Source: Agaribacterium sp. ZY112 (GTDB lineage: Bacteria; Pseudomonadota; Gammaproteobacteria; Pseudomonadales; Cellvibrionaceae). From it: DNA of 64,000 nt. The DNA lies in contig NZ_CP166840.1 in assembly GCF_041346925.1 (NCBI RefSeq), positions 496,001 through 560,000 on the forward strand, given 5' to 3'. Shown here piece after piece: positions 1-9,055 of this stretch (position 1 is its first letter; each line of letters begins with the position of its first letter). Below the pieces are notes generated by a model, which saw only the letters and a program-made list of their open reading frames with translations, made no database searches and was not told the origin of the DNA. The position numbers were made by a program, and so were the translations under genes.

Positions 1-177
1 CTGAAATACTCCAATAAAGCAGAGGACAGCCCTGAGGGTAAGTCTGCAGATAAACCTGAAGGAAGCTCAGCAAATACGGACAAAGGTGAGAACTTAGGAA
101 GCGCTTGTTTAAGCGAGTTCACAAAAGCGAGGGGTTTTGGTGCTGTGCTGCTTGTCACGTCTAAAGACTGCTCCTAG
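1..177 (+). CDS. 3' end of an unidentified gene
   Basis: An open frame runs in from the left edge and stops with TAG at 175-177, giving the last 58 residues of a protein. The visible part starts hydrophilic and rich in Ser, Glu, Lys and Asp, then becomes a more globular tail with two cysteines. I do not recognise it. The next gene starts 44 bases downstream on the same strand. The frame could be chance, but its composition is protein-like and it has no early stop. Confidence 0.4.
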   Translation: MKYSNKAEDSPEGKSADKPEGSSANTDKGENLGSACLSEFTKARGFGAVLLVTSKDCS

Positions 178-221
178 AATCAAATTCCTCACCGAATAAA
201 TGGCAAGTACCTGTTTTAACT

Positions 222-743
222 ATGCGCCCTAGTTTACTCTTTTTCACACTTTTTTTAGTTCTAGCAAGCTGCTCAACTCGCTCAGAAGCAGCTAAAACCA
301 ACTCAGACGATAAAGTCATCGCCGGCTGGGTCGAAGAAGTTTGCTTCCCAGGTATTGAACAAGCCATAAAAGCCAAGCTTGATACAGGTGCAAAGACATC
401 CTCAATTTACGCTGAAAATATTCAACGTTTTGAAAAAAACAATGAGCGCTGGGTTCGCTTTAACCTAGCTCTGAAAGATAAAAACCAGAAAGTGCATAAG
501 CTCAAGCTAGAGAAGCCCCTGTCTCGACGAGTGAAAATTAAGAATCACGATGGCAACCATGACAGCAGGGTTACCGTTAATATTCCAATGAGCTTTAATG
601 GCCAGACTGAAGAGGTGGAATTCTCGCTCGTCGATCGCAGTGAATATATCTACCCCGTGTTATTAGGGCGCCGCTTTTTAAGCCAATATGTCTTGGTAGA
701 TGCAAGCTCAACATTTCTGACTAGCAGCAGCTGCGGCAAATAA
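222..743 (+). CDS. RimK/LysX-type retropepsin-like (Zn_protease family) lipoprotein
   Basis: A 173-residue protein with a signal peptide ending in a lipobox (Leu-Ala-Ser-Cys, Cys17), so it is probably an outer- or inner-membrane lipoprotein. The mature part matches the family annotated as ATP-dependent zinc protease/RimK-LysX-like, now viewed as a retropepsin-like aspartic peptidase fold. It has the Asp-Thr-Gly-Ala signature at residues 54-57 followed by Lys-Thr-Ser-Ser, and a later LLGRRFL segment typical of the family. Most family members are single-domain proteins of similar size. It stands alone, convergent with the TetR gene. Substrate unknown. Confidence 0.8.
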   Translation: MRPSLLFFTLFLVLASCSTRSEAAKTNSDDKVIAGWVEEVCFPGIEQAIKAKLDTGAKTSSIYAENIQRFEKNNERWVRFNLALKDKNQKVHKLKLEKPLSRRVKIKNHDGNHDSRVTVNIPMSFNGQTEEVEFSLVDRSEYIYPVLLGRRFLSQYVLVDASSTFLTSSSCGK

Positions 744-746
744 GCT

Positions 747-1346
747 TTAGAGGCCAATGCCTCTTAATGCAAACTCAATAGACTGCTCCAACTCCTGTTC
801 TTTTTTACCCGTTCGTGCCAGTGACGCCGTACCGTGCATTAAGGCCATAAGAAAGTGACTCGAAGCCTCTGCACTTTTATCTAAGCCATGAGTCTGAGCC
901 TCACTATCCGTAAGAAAAAGTTCACACAATACTCGCTGGCTTAACTCGGCCACTTCAAGAACTTTATTTTTTGCCGCTTCAGGTAAATCTTCAGCTTCCG
1001 TTTCAGCAGCGCATAAGGCCACATAACAGCCAGCGGGGGTACTTGCATCAAACTGGCTTTTCATAATTGAGCGCAGGAATAGGCTCAACCTTGTACGTAA
1101 ATCGGTATTAGCGAGCTTCAAACAAGCAGCATGTTTATCGGCAATACGCTCAACATAAAAATCCGTAGCCTGAAGGAAAAGGGCTTCTTTATTACCAAAG
1201 GCTGAATAGAGACTTGGCTTATTAATTCCCATGCTGCTGGTTAAATCACTGAGAGAAGCGGCACCATAGCCTTTCTGCCAGAACACATTCATGGCCGCCT
1301 CTAAAGCCTGCTGCTTATCAAATTCTAATTTTCTACCACCAGCCAT
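747..1346 (-). CDS. TetR-family transcriptional repressor
   Basis: A 199-residue TetR regulator. The N-terminal helix-turn-helix spans roughly residues 5-50 (ending in the typical PSLYSAFGNKEALF segment). The rest is the helical ligand-binding and dimerisation domain. I place the start at ATG 1344-1346 because GAGGTAAAT precedes it; a longer frame to 1382 has no such site. It is divergent from the short-chain dehydrogenase at 1588, and two copies of TACCGAT(C/T)GGTA lie between them, so it most likely represses itself and the dehydrogenase. The ligand is unknown. Confidence 0.85.
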   Translation of the reverse strand: MAGGRKLEFDKQQALEAAMNVFWQKGYGAASLSDLTSSMGINKPSLYSAFGNKEALFLQATDFYVERIADKHAACLKLANTDLRTRLSLFLRSIMKSQFDASTPAGCYVALCAAETEAEDLPEAAKNKVLEVAELSQRVLCELFLTDSEAQTHGLDKSAEASSHFLMALMHGTASLARTGKKEQELEQSIEFALRGIGL

Positions 1347-1442
1347 ATTTACCTCATATGCATTTAGCGCACTCAAGCCCACGCCAAAAACAAGCCTGAA
1401 AGCATGTAGCTCTTATTAACTTCAATATTTTGTAAAAGTCTG

Positions 1443-1494
1443 TTGACACAACAATACCGATCGGTACAGAATAACTCAACCTTACCGATTGGTA
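1443..1494 (+). promoter_or_regulatory. Promoter with two TetR-type palindromic operators
   Basis: TACCGATCGGTA (1455-1466) is a perfect 12-base palindrome and TACCGATTGGTA (1483-1494) is a near-perfect copy 28 bases further on. TTGACA at 1443-1448 is spaced as a -35 for a -10-like TACAGA at 1465-1470, so the first operator fills the spacer. The site lies between divergent tetR and SDR genes, the classical layout for TetR repression of the neighbour. Confidence 0.7.
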
Positions 1495-1587
1495 CAAAAT
1501 TGAATTTTACCCGTATCTCAAGCCATCGCTAAGGCCCAACCTTCGATTTCGCAATGCCATTAGGGCACACCACAAGGAACAACGACA

Positions 1588-2325
1588 ATGAGTTTTTCAG
1601 TTAAAGGTAAAGTAGCATTGGTAACAGGTGCAAACCGTGGCATAGGTAAGGCCATTGTTGAATCACTGATTAAGCACGGCGCGTCTAAGGTCTACCTTGC
1701 TGTACGTAAGCCCCAAAGCACTCAAGAGCTCAGCCAGCGTTATGCAGATAAAGTCAGCACGGTGTATTTTGACGCTGAAGAACCCGCCTCTATTCAAGCC
1801 CTTGCCGACAGCGCCCCTGATGTCGACCTACTTATAAACAATGCGGGTGTACTTGAAGTTGCCGAGCCTCTTGCAAAAAATGCGGTCGAAGCGCTTCAAT
1901 ATGAAATGAACATTAACGTTTACGGCTTAATTCGCATGGCTCAAGCCTTTAGTCCTATTCTAGAAAAACACCCTGAATCAGCCCTAGTTCAACTCAATTC
2001 AGTAGCCTCTATTAAAAACTTCACACCTTTTACTACTTATTCTGCATCAAAGGCCGCCTCCTACTCAGTTACTCAAGGCCTAAAAGACAGCCTCAAAGAG
2101 AAAGGCATTCAAGTATTAAGTGTACACCCGGGCCCCATCATGACTGACATGGCTACCAAAGCAGGCTTTGAAGAAGGTGATAGCAGTGAAGTGGTGGCAG
2201 AAGCGATTGTCGAGGCACTAGCCAAAGGAGAATTTCACCTCTTCCCAGATAGTATGGCCAAAGTGTTTGAAAGCGAATACCAACATTTTGCCGACAACAT
2301 CATTAACGCAGATTTAAGCGGCTAA
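1588..2325 (+). CDS. Short-chain dehydrogenase/reductase (SDR)
   Basis: A 245-residue classical SDR, probably a cytosolic NAD(P)H-dependent oxidoreductase of unknown substrate. Visible signatures are TGANRGIG near residue 13 (cofactor binding), NNAGV near residue 85, a catalytic Ser, and YSASK near residue 152 (Tyr and Lys). ATG 1588 is preceded by CAAGGAACAACGAC, giving a good ribosome site. It is controlled in all likelihood by the divergent TetR regulator, a pairing common for stress- or xenobiotic-induced reductases. Confidence 0.85.
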   Translation: MSFSVKGKVALVTGANRGIGKAIVESLIKHGASKVYLAVRKPQSTQELSQRYADKVSTVYFDAEEPASIQALADSAPDVDLLINNAGVLEVAEPLAKNAVEALQYEMNINVYGLIRMAQAFSPILEKHPESALVQLNSVASIKNFTPFTTYSASKAASYSVTQGLKDSLKEKGIQVLSVHPGPIMTDMATKAGFEEGDSSEVVAEAIVEALAKGEFHLFPDSMAKVFESEYQHFADNIINADLSG

Positions 2326-2489
2326 CACTGCAAAGGCACACCAAGGATAACCTTGCGCTTATGGACGAGCGCAACTAAAACTTAGCTTCTATAAATTAGC
2401 TTGCCCTGCAATGAAGCTATCTCGATCTCTCTGAGCACTGTTGCTACAATCGCCTCACCTTTAATAAGTAACAAGCAAGGATAGACAAA

Positions 2490-3047
2490 GTGAACAGGCT
2501 AGCACTGATCAAAACACACTTGATCCTCGCGGCAGTATTCTTCCCTGCTGTGCTTATGTTTACCATAACAGGAGCCCTTTATACATGGGGAGTCAAAGGG
2601 AGCTATCAAGACAGCCAGTACACACTCACTTTGACACAAGCGCCAAAGCCCGACCTAGATATCTTTACACTGCTCGTTAGTAACGAGCTAACAAAATTAG
2701 ATATCGAACTACCAACAGGTAAGTCAAAATTAAAACGCGAAGGAGAGCAAATACAATTTGAATGGCAAGGCTCATCTCACGACGTCATACTCAAACCCAA
2801 TATAAAAGACGCCCAAGCAGAACTTATTATTAAACAGGCCTCCCCCTTACGCTTTTTTGTACAACTACACAAAGCTAAAGGAGCCGTGTTTTTTAAAATC
2901 TACACCACACTCTTTGCATTAAGTTTAAGCATTATTATGGCAACGGGTTTGATTATGGCTTGGCAAGTTCCTCGTTTTAAAAAGCTGACAGCTATAAGCC
3001 TCACAACGGGCCTGCTCAGTTTTATTGCCATCGCTCTTCTCAGCTAG
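2490..3047 (+). CDS. PepSY-associated-type membrane protein upstream of creB
   Basis: A 185-residue protein starting at GTG 2490 with AAGGA nine bases upstream. It has an N-terminal membrane helix (about residues 10-30) with the TITGALYTWG pattern seen in PepSY-associated membrane proteins, a periplasmic part of about 100 residues, and two further C-terminal helices (about 130-183). The stop is 31 bases before creB, so co-transcription with creBC is likely. The role is unknown; an accessory to sensing or redox at the inner membrane is possible but is only inference from position. Confidence 0.6.
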   Translation: MNRLALIKTHLILAAVFFPAVLMFTITGALYTWGVKGSYQDSQYTLTLTQAPKPDLDIFTLLVSNELTKLDIELPTGKSKLKREGEQIQFEWQGSSHDVILKPNIKDAQAELIIKQASPLRFFVQLHKAKGAVFFKIYTTLFALSLSIIMATGLIMAWQVPRFKKLTAISLTTGLLSFIAIALLS

Positions 3048-3078
3048 AGCAGACTAAAGAACACACAGTACGTAAACA

Positions 3079-3768
3079 ATGCCAAATATACTTATTATTG
3101 AAGATGAACGAGCCATTGCAGAAAGCCTAGAGTTTGTATTACAAAATGAAGGGTTTATTACTCAATGGAAAACTCTTGGTATAGAAGGGGCTGAACTTGT
3201 CGAAAGATCCACTATAGACCTTGTCATACTCGATATTGGCTTACCCGACATCACAGGTTTTGAGGTATGTAAAAGAATACGGCAATCATCACAAGTACCC
3301 ATCATATTTTTAAGTGCCAGAGGCGATGAACTAGACAGAGTCGTTGGCTTAGAAATTGGAGCTGATGACTATGTGGTCAAACCCTTTAGCCCAAGAGAAG
3401 TTGCAGCTCGAGTCAAAGCCATTTTAAAGCGAATACAACCTATAGACGCATCACAAAATTTGACCAACCCAAAACTCTTTAAAATCCATAAAAATGGAAA
3501 AACCATAAGCTACAACGACCAGCTATTAGATTTAACAAAAGCTGAATATTTACTATTAGCCCACCTTTTAGAGAATTCAGGCCAAGTATTATCTCGAGGC
3601 CAACTTCTAAATGCGGTTTCGAACTCACATCATGACGTATACGAACGAACTGTAGATAGCCATATCAAAGCGATCAGATCAAAACTTCGTGACATTAAAG
3701 CTCCTGAAAAATTAATTAGCACTGTACGCGGCTTTGGCTATCGATTTGAAGGCGACTCATGCCATTAA
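3079..3768 (+). CDS. creB: CreB response regulator (OmpR family)
   Basis: A 229-residue response regulator: receiver domain at 1-120 with the phospho-acceptor Asp52 (LDIGLPD), the conserved Lys of VVKPFSPRE, and an OmpR-type winged helix from about residue 130 ending in STVRGFGYRF. The GLEIGADDYV.KPFSPREV stretch is characteristic of CreB. In enterobacteria CreBC responds to carbon source and envelope or beta-lactam signals and activates creD. The gene overlaps creC by 10 bases. Confidence 0.88.
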   Translation: MPNILIIEDERAIAESLEFVLQNEGFITQWKTLGIEGAELVERSTIDLVILDIGLPDITGFEVCKRIRQSSQVPIIFLSARGDELDRVVGLEIGADDYVVKPFSPREVAARVKAILKRIQPIDASQNLTNPKLFKIHKNGKTISYNDQLLDLTKAEYLLLAHLLENSGQVLSRGQLLNAVSNSHHDVYERTVDSHIKAIRSKLRDIKAPEKLISTVRGFGYRFEGDSCH

Positions 3769-5183
3769 GCATCAAAGTTTTTATAGCCTATACAATATTT
3801 GTCCTAATTTGTGGATATATCATCACATCGGCAATGATGGCCGAGATAAAACCAAGCATACGCCAGTCAACCGAAGAATCCTTAGTTGATACAGCCAACT
3901 TACTCGCAGAAGTATTAAAGGCCCCTGTAAAAAACCAACAAACCAACACTAAGTACTGGACAAATATTTTTGATCGATACAACTCAAGAGAGTTAAACGC
4001 AACAATATGGGGGAACCTAAAATCTTCCGCCCACCAACGTATTTATGTTACAGATCATAACGGCTTAGTTCTGTTAGATTCACAAGCTAAAGCTGTTGGC
4101 AAAGACTTTTCGAAATGGAGAGATGTTAATCTGACTTTACGCGGGCAATACGGAGCAAGATCCACCATTGAGAACCCCAAGGACCCAAACTCGACGGTAA
4201 TGTATGTTGCAGCTCCGATTAAAGACAAGGGAGAAATCATTGGGGTAGTCACTGTTGCCAAACCCAATGAAACCTTGGCTCCATATATTGCTAAAGCACA
4301 GCACCGTTTAATGTATATGATGTCTGTCTTTATTGGTGTAGCAATTAGTTTGGGAGCACTTTTAGCGTGGTGGTTTGGCCGAGATATGAAACGCTTGCAA
4401 GAATTTGCCCACGAGGCCAGTAGAGGGAACAGAGAAAACATAAACCCTAAGTCGTTTCCAAGAGGAGAGATGCGCTTACTCGCCAAAGCAATGAGCACCA
4501 TGCGCCAAGAGTTAGATGGAAAGACTTATGTCGAAAATTATGTGCAATCTTTAACTCATGAATTAAAAAGTCCTTTAGCTGGGATTACGGCATCATTAGA
4601 AATACTCTTACAAGAAAAAACATCAGCGAGCCAGCAAGAAAAATTCTTAAGCACTATCAACAATGAGAGCAAGAGGCTAAACCACTTAGTAGATCGGGTA
4701 CTAAAGCTAGCGCAGTTGGAAGCCCAAGAAGCCCTTATCAACACTGGCACAATCGACATTAGAGGATGTATAGAGCAGCTCTTTTCAAATTTAAAAACTC
4801 GCACAGACATACAGAAAATCCGAATTAAGAATGAAGTCCCTAAAGAATGGACTTTAAATGGAGACCCATTTCTAATTGAATTAGCATTAAGTAATCTTTT
4901 TGAAAATGCTATAAGGCATTGTGCTTATGGAGGGCTTATCCATATTTACATTTCAGATCCAAGTGGAGGTATATGTGTATTCAATCAGGGGGATCTCATT
5001 CCATCTTATGCACTAGGCAAACTCACCGACCGCTTCTACTCTCTACCCAATAAAGACTCAAATCGAAGAAGTTCAGGCTTGGGCCTAACTCTGGTATCTG
5101 AAATAGCAGCATTACATCACGGCTCCTTTAACATCAAAAATCATCAAAACGGTGTTTTAGCCACACTCATCTGTAAGAGATAA
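3759..5183 (+). CDS. creC: CreC sensor histidine kinase
   Basis: At 474 residues this matches the usual CreC length. It has an N-terminal membrane helix, a periplasmic Cache-like sensor (about 30-185) with typical DHNGLVLLDS and MYVAAPI segments, a second helix near 188-208, HAMP, the dimerisation box with His267 (SLTHELKSPLAG), and a HATPase domain with an N-box (NLFENAIRH) and G-box (SGLGLTLV). It is expected to phosphorylate CreB. The start overlaps the creB end, indicating translational coupling. Confidence 0.88.
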   Translation: MPLSIKVFIAYTIFVLICGYIITSAMMAEIKPSIRQSTEESLVDTANLLAEVLKAPVKNQQTNTKYWTNIFDRYNSRELNATIWGNLKSSAHQRIYVTDHNGLVLLDSQAKAVGKDFSKWRDVNLTLRGQYGARSTIENPKDPNSTVMYVAAPIKDKGEIIGVVTVAKPNETLAPYIAKAQHRLMYMMSVFIGVAISLGALLAWWFGRDMKRLQEFAHEASRGNRENINPKSFPRGEMRLLAKAMSTMRQELDGKTYVENYVQSLTHELKSPLAGITASLEILLQEKTSASQQEKFLSTINNESKRLNHLVDRVLKLAQLEAQEALINTGTIDIRGCIEQLFSNLKTRTDIQKIRIKNEVPKEWTLNGDPFLIELALSNLFENAIRHCAYGGLIHIYISDPSGGICVFNQGDLIPSYALGKLTDRFYSLPNKDSNRRSSGLGLTLVSEIAALHHGSFNIKNHQNGVLATLICKR

Positions 5184-5201
5184 GGAACAAAGGAGCATCT
5201 C

Positions 5202-5219
5202 AAGCACACAAAAAGCACA
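5202..5219 (+). promoter_or_regulatory. Direct repeat upstream of creD (possible CreB site variant)
   Basis: AAGCACA occurs at 5202-5208 and again at 5213-5219, an 11-base period. The known enterobacterial cre-tag is two TTCAC half-sites, also with an 11-base period. The repeat lies about 70 bases before creD. The half-site differs, so this is a weak candidate. Confidence 0.3.
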
Positions 5220-5285
5220 TATCCTCCACAGAATCTCCATATTAACTGCGTAAGCTTTAAGCATTGATAGATAACCTAGGACTCT

Positions 5286-6668
5286 GTGCAGATGAAAAAG
5301 CCTCTCGCCGTTAAATTAACCATGATGATCGGCATCATTATTTTTTTGTTAATCCCTATTTCACAAATAGATGGCATTGTGGATGAACGAAAATCTCTAC
5401 AGAAAAATGTAATAAAAGAAATTGCTTCTAGTTCAAGCACCGAGCAACTACTAATAGGCCCTATCTTAATTCAGCCCTTTGTAGAAACAAGCACATCATG
5501 GCAAACCACTCCAGACGGTAACGAGAAAACGCTCATTACAACCAAAACAGAAGGGAAGCTACAGTTTTTACCAGACAGCCTCAATGCTCATATAGAGCTC
5601 AAGAATGAACTACGCAGCCGCGGTATCTATGACAGCAAGATTTATCATGCAAAAACCAAGCTAACCGGCCACTTCTCTATACCTAAGAACTTTGGTCTAT
5701 CGGACATGGCTAAAATTGAGCTAGGACAGCCATATTTACTTATCTCAGTTTCTGATATGAGAGGTATTAAAAGCTCTGTTCACATTGATCTAAACGGCAA
5801 CAAACTTGAAGTAAAACCCGGCTCTAATCACACCTTTTTCTCTCAAGGGATTCACTCCTTTATTCCTACCATCACAAACCAAGGAGCAGACCTTGACTTT
5901 ACAATCTCTATGAATTTCCAAGGATCTAGTCGATTAGAGTTCATTCCAATAGGAAAAGAAAATATGTTTCAGTTGCAGTCAGATTGGCCACACCCAAGCT
6001 TCGGCGGTCGCTACCTGCCAACAGAAAGGAAAATAACAACACAAGGCTTTTTTTCGACTTGGGAAATGAGCCGTTTTTCTACAAACATACAGTCACTTGC
6101 AAATAAATGCCTAAACAATAAGCTATGCACAGACTTTAAAGCTACTAAGTTTGGTGTAAGTTTTATCGATCCAGTTGACGTATACGTAAAAATCGATCGG
6201 TCAGTCAAATATGCGATCTTATTTATTATACTTACCTTTGTTGCATTCTTTCTTTTCGAATTACTAAAAGACCTTAGAATACATCCTGTACAGTATGCAC
6301 TTGTTGGCTTGGCCATAGCTATTTTTTATCTGCTTTTACTCTCGTTATCTGAGCACATAGATTTTTCAATCGCTTATGCAATATCTTCACTTTCTTGTGC
6401 GGCTCTAATTGGCTCGTATATTTCATCTGCACTAAAGAGCAAACGTAGAGGCCTAGCGTTCTCTTTTTACCTAACACTCTTGTACATCTTACTATATGGC
6501 TTAATAAGCTCAGAAGATTATGCCTTATTGATTGGTAGCATTTTATGCTTCATCGTACTTTCAGCAGTAATGACACTCACAAGAGAAGTAGACTGGTATA
6601 AAACCTCCAGTCAAATGAACTTCAATGAAGCCCCTAATTCAAACAAACCCAGTATCGCCCCCAAGTAA
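5286..6668 (+). CDS. creD: CreD inner-membrane protein
   Basis: A 460-residue protein of the CreD family: one N-terminal membrane helix (about 10-28), a large periplasmic domain to about 305, and five or six C-terminal helices from about 310 to 435. The GPILIQPF segment near residue 60 matches the family. CreD is the main CreBC target in enterics and Aeromonas/Stenotrophomonas, linked to envelope integrity and colicin or beta-lactam phenotypes. Two starts are possible: GTG 5286 (AGGA five bases before) or ATG 5292. It follows creC after 102 bases. Confidence 0.85.
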   Translation: MQMKKPLAVKLTMMIGIIIFLLIPISQIDGIVDERKSLQKNVIKEIASSSSTEQLLIGPILIQPFVETSTSWQTTPDGNEKTLITTKTEGKLQFLPDSLNAHIELKNELRSRGIYDSKIYHAKTKLTGHFSIPKNFGLSDMAKIELGQPYLLISVSDMRGIKSSVHIDLNGNKLEVKPGSNHTFFSQGIHSFIPTITNQGADLDFTISMNFQGSSRLEFIPIGKENMFQLQSDWPHPSFGGRYLPTERKITTQGFFSTWEMSRFSTNIQSLANKCLNNKLCTDFKATKFGVSFIDPVDVYVKIDRSVKYAILFIILTFVAFFLFELLKDLRIHPVQYALVGLAIAIFYLLLLSLSEHIDFSIAYAISSLSCAALIGSYISSALKSKRRGLAFSFYLTLLYILLYGLISSEDYALLIGSILCFIVLSAVMTLTREVDWYKTSSQMNFNEAPNSNKPSIAPK

Positions 6669-6712
6669 ACCTCGAAAGCGGTCGCTAATAATAGCGGCTG
6701 CCTCGCTACTCT

Positions 6713-7132
6713 ATGATCAAACACCAACACAATAAAAATCACATGAAACAAATATCACTTAAAATCATAAGCATGTTAATTTTCACATGTATTTCTTACG
6801 CCATTTACTTAGCCAACACTGGAGATAAAAACACACTCTTTGACATCATCGCTACAATCCCATACGGAGACAAATTTGGACACAGCATTCTTTATGGCTC
6901 TCTAACCTATAGCATTATTATCGCCAGCAGGTTTAGAGTCATAAAAACAGGAAGGATAAGACTCTACTATGGAGTACTGTTCGCATCCTTATTCTCGATC
7001 ACTGAAGAAATAAGTCAGCTTTTCATTCAAAGTCGAACATTCGACATTTCTGACTTAATAGCTGACTTGCTAGGCATTTCAATAGCAACACTCATTGCCA
7101 TAAAATACCGACAAGTTAAACGGCACGCTTAA
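6713..7132 (+). CDS. VanZ-like membrane protein
   Basis: A 139-residue protein with about four membrane helices and the VanZ-family hallmarks DKFGHSILYG and EEISQLFIQSRTFDISDL. VanZ-like proteins are inner-membrane proteins of poorly known function. An alternative ATG lies at 6743 (MKQISLK). It follows creD by 44 bases and might be read from the same transcript. The end overlaps the stop of the convergent esterase gene by four bases. Confidence 0.75.
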   Translation: MIKHQHNKNHMKQISLKIISMLIFTCISYAIYLANTGDKNTLFDIIATIPYGDKFGHSILYGSLTYSIIIASRFRVIKTGRIRLYYGVLFASLFSITEEISQLFIQSRTFDISDLIADLLGISIATLIAIKYRQVKRHA

Positions 7133-8172
7133 TACAACAAATAGCTTAATGATGAATTAATGTGTCGTTGAAAGTCATCGGGGTACTCATGCCCAAGTTC
7201 TGGAAATATTAAGAATCGATTATTTACACTGTGAGCTTCTAGCTGAATAAAAAACTGCTTCTGAGCATCAAAAGCCCAATCATGTTCACCAGACATAATT
7301 GCCATCCTTAGATCGCTTTTAGCCCAGGTATCATATGTCTCTCTTGTCAAACCAGAAGGGATAACAGGGAAAGGTAACAACAAGCCCTTAACAGGAAAGC
7401 TCTTACTAATTGCAAGTTGAATAGATCGCATAGCGCCCATTGACGGACCTGCAAGCACAACCTTTTCTAAATCGATAGAATATTGACTGGTAATAAGTTG
7501 ATATATTTTATTAATGTCAACTTGCCAGCTCCCCTCTTTAAATCGCCGACCAAAAAAACCCGCTAAGGCAGCACCTTGCACATAAGCAACAATAAACTCA
7601 GACTGCAGCCTCTCGGAATCAAAATGATATTGTAAATCGTTTATGCTGCCTATGCCGCCATGCATAATGATAAGTAGAGGATAATTCTTGTCCTTATTGT
7701 AAGTATTTGGAATTTGCAGCATGTACTGCATCTGACTCGTATCATTCGCTTTCGCGATTAGTGCTTGATTTTGCTTATAGAATTTCTCAAAACCTTGTTG
7801 AGATTTCAACTCAGATAAAAAAGCAGGGAAAGGCTGCTCACCATCTTGAAAGAAGAAAAACAAACCTTCATCTTGCCCTAACTGAAGAACAGACATAACT
7901 TGATTATATTGCTTTAAATTAGCGTAATGAAAAGCCAACTCCCAATATATTAAGTTGTAACGCGCAAAACTACTTTTCTGTGTATTCAGAGCCTGCAAAC
8001 TCACTTTTATCGACTGCTCATCATCATTTACCAAATCAGTATTAAGTAATTTGGTAAGCTCAATATAACTAGGGTTTAAAGGCTTATACGCAATTTCTTG
8101 TGGCTCTTTAGCCATAAGCAAGCCGTGCCATAAAAGAAAAACAAGAGCAAAAAGCGGAGTTGAGCGAGCCAT
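7129..8172 (-). CDS. Secreted alpha/beta-hydrolase (esterase/phospholipase-carboxylesterase type)
   Basis: A 347-residue exported hydrolase. I place the start at ATG 8172, where a signal peptide begins (MARSTPLFALVFLLWHG) and AGGAT lies nine bases upstream; the frame opens further to 8196. The N-terminal 100 residues are helical. The C-terminal catalytic domain shows an oxyanion-type MHGGIGS, the nucleophile elbow GPSMG, and a late LGHEYP histidine. The substrate cannot be told from sequence. It is convergent with the VanZ-like gene. Confidence 0.75.
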   Translation of the reverse strand: MARSTPLFALVFLLWHGLLMAKEPQEIAYKPLNPSYIELTKLLNTDLVNDDEQSIKVSLQALNTQKSSFARYNLIYWELAFHYANLKQYNQVMSVLQLGQDEGLFFFFQDGEQPFPAFLSELKSQQGFEKFYKQNQALIAKANDTSQMQYMLQIPNTYNKDKNYPLLIIMHGGIGSINDLQYHFDSERLQSEFIVAYVQGAALAGFFGRRFKEGSWQVDINKIYQLITSQYSIDLEKVVLAGPSMGAMRSIQLAISKSFPVKGLLLPFPVIPSGLTRETYDTWAKSDLRMAIMSGEHDWAFDAQKQFFIQLEAHSVNNRFLIFPELGHEYPDDFQRHINSSLSYLLY

Positions 8173-8414
8173 ATATTCACATCCTAGTGCTATCAAACCA
8201 CATCACGATCAAAAACAAAGCCTATGCTTATAGCATTAAGCCCCCTATCAAGTGTGATGCGAATCAAGCAGTCGATAGCTTGTGCCTAATACCTAGCACT
8301 CAATGGCCTCCCCAACGTATCGAGAAATATGAGTATATGAGCTAATGCGAGCACCTCTAATGTCGATTACAATCGTGGCTATCCTCACTAGCTAAAAATA
8401 AGAGCCAAACCATA

Positions 8415-8765
8415 ATGACCAGCAAGTTTGACAAAGTCCGCGCCGAACAACTTGAATACAATGCTAAAAGAGAAAAGGGTTATAGAGAAAAAGCTCTAAA
8501 GATGTACCCATGGGTTTGTGGGCGCTGCGCGCGCGAATTTACTCATAAAAACCTATCTGAATTAACGGTGCACCATGTTAATCATGACCACGATCACAAC
8601 CCAAGTGACGGTAGCAACTGGGAACTGCTATGCGTCTATTGCCATGATGAAGAACACACCAAGTTCGAAAACCTTGTGCGCTATGGAAGTACAAGCGAAA
8701 CTGAAGTCAAACCCGCAACCTTTAACCCCTTTGCAGACCTAAAAGCGAAGATGAACAGCAAGTAG
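8415..8765 (+). CDS. yajD: YajD-family HNH nuclease
   Basis: A 116-residue HNH protein close in length and pattern to E. coli YajD. It has a Cys-x2-Cys zinc knuckle (CGRC, near 36), the HHVNHDHDHNPSDGSNWELLC core with the HNH catalytic histidine and asparagine, and a second Cys-x2-Cys (CVYC). The cellular role of YajD is not established. ATG 8415 lacks a strong ribosome site. A free-standing gene with about 70 bases or more on either side. Confidence 0.85.
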   Translation: MTSKFDKVRAEQLEYNAKREKGYREKALKMYPWVCGRCAREFTHKNLSELTVHHVNHDHDHNPSDGSNWELLCVYCHDEEHTKFENLVRYGSTSETEVKPATFNPFADLKAKMNSK

Positions 8766-9055
8766 CCCCCAAAGAGAAAATGTGACGCGATTTGCAATTT
8801 CACATACTCATAATAACGCCCTGTTCCCTTATTAAAGGCTCAATACCTTCTAACTCATATAATTCTTAGCTATGTGAGGCCCCTGCATCAGCTTATTTTC
8901 TGCAAGTAAGCTATAAGTCCGATATACTTTAGTACTAACCTTATTCAGTAGGCCATGAGCAGGCTTGCCGCTAAGCCCCATTTTGGATGTTACTTAGCCG
9001 TATAGAACTGACTGAATTGATACATAAATGTCATAACACTTGAATGGAGGCCCCC
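8766..9055. other. Intergenic region yajD-subtilase
   Basis: About 290 bases without a supported gene. It must hold the promoter of the subtilase; a GGAGG at 9046-9050 serves that gene. I see no strong repeat or terminator here. Confidence 0.4.

Noticed and set aside
2350..2376. TTGCGC...GCGCAA inverted repeat after the SDR gene as terminator
   Set aside because: Six-base stem with a ten-base loop and no T-run; too weak to call.
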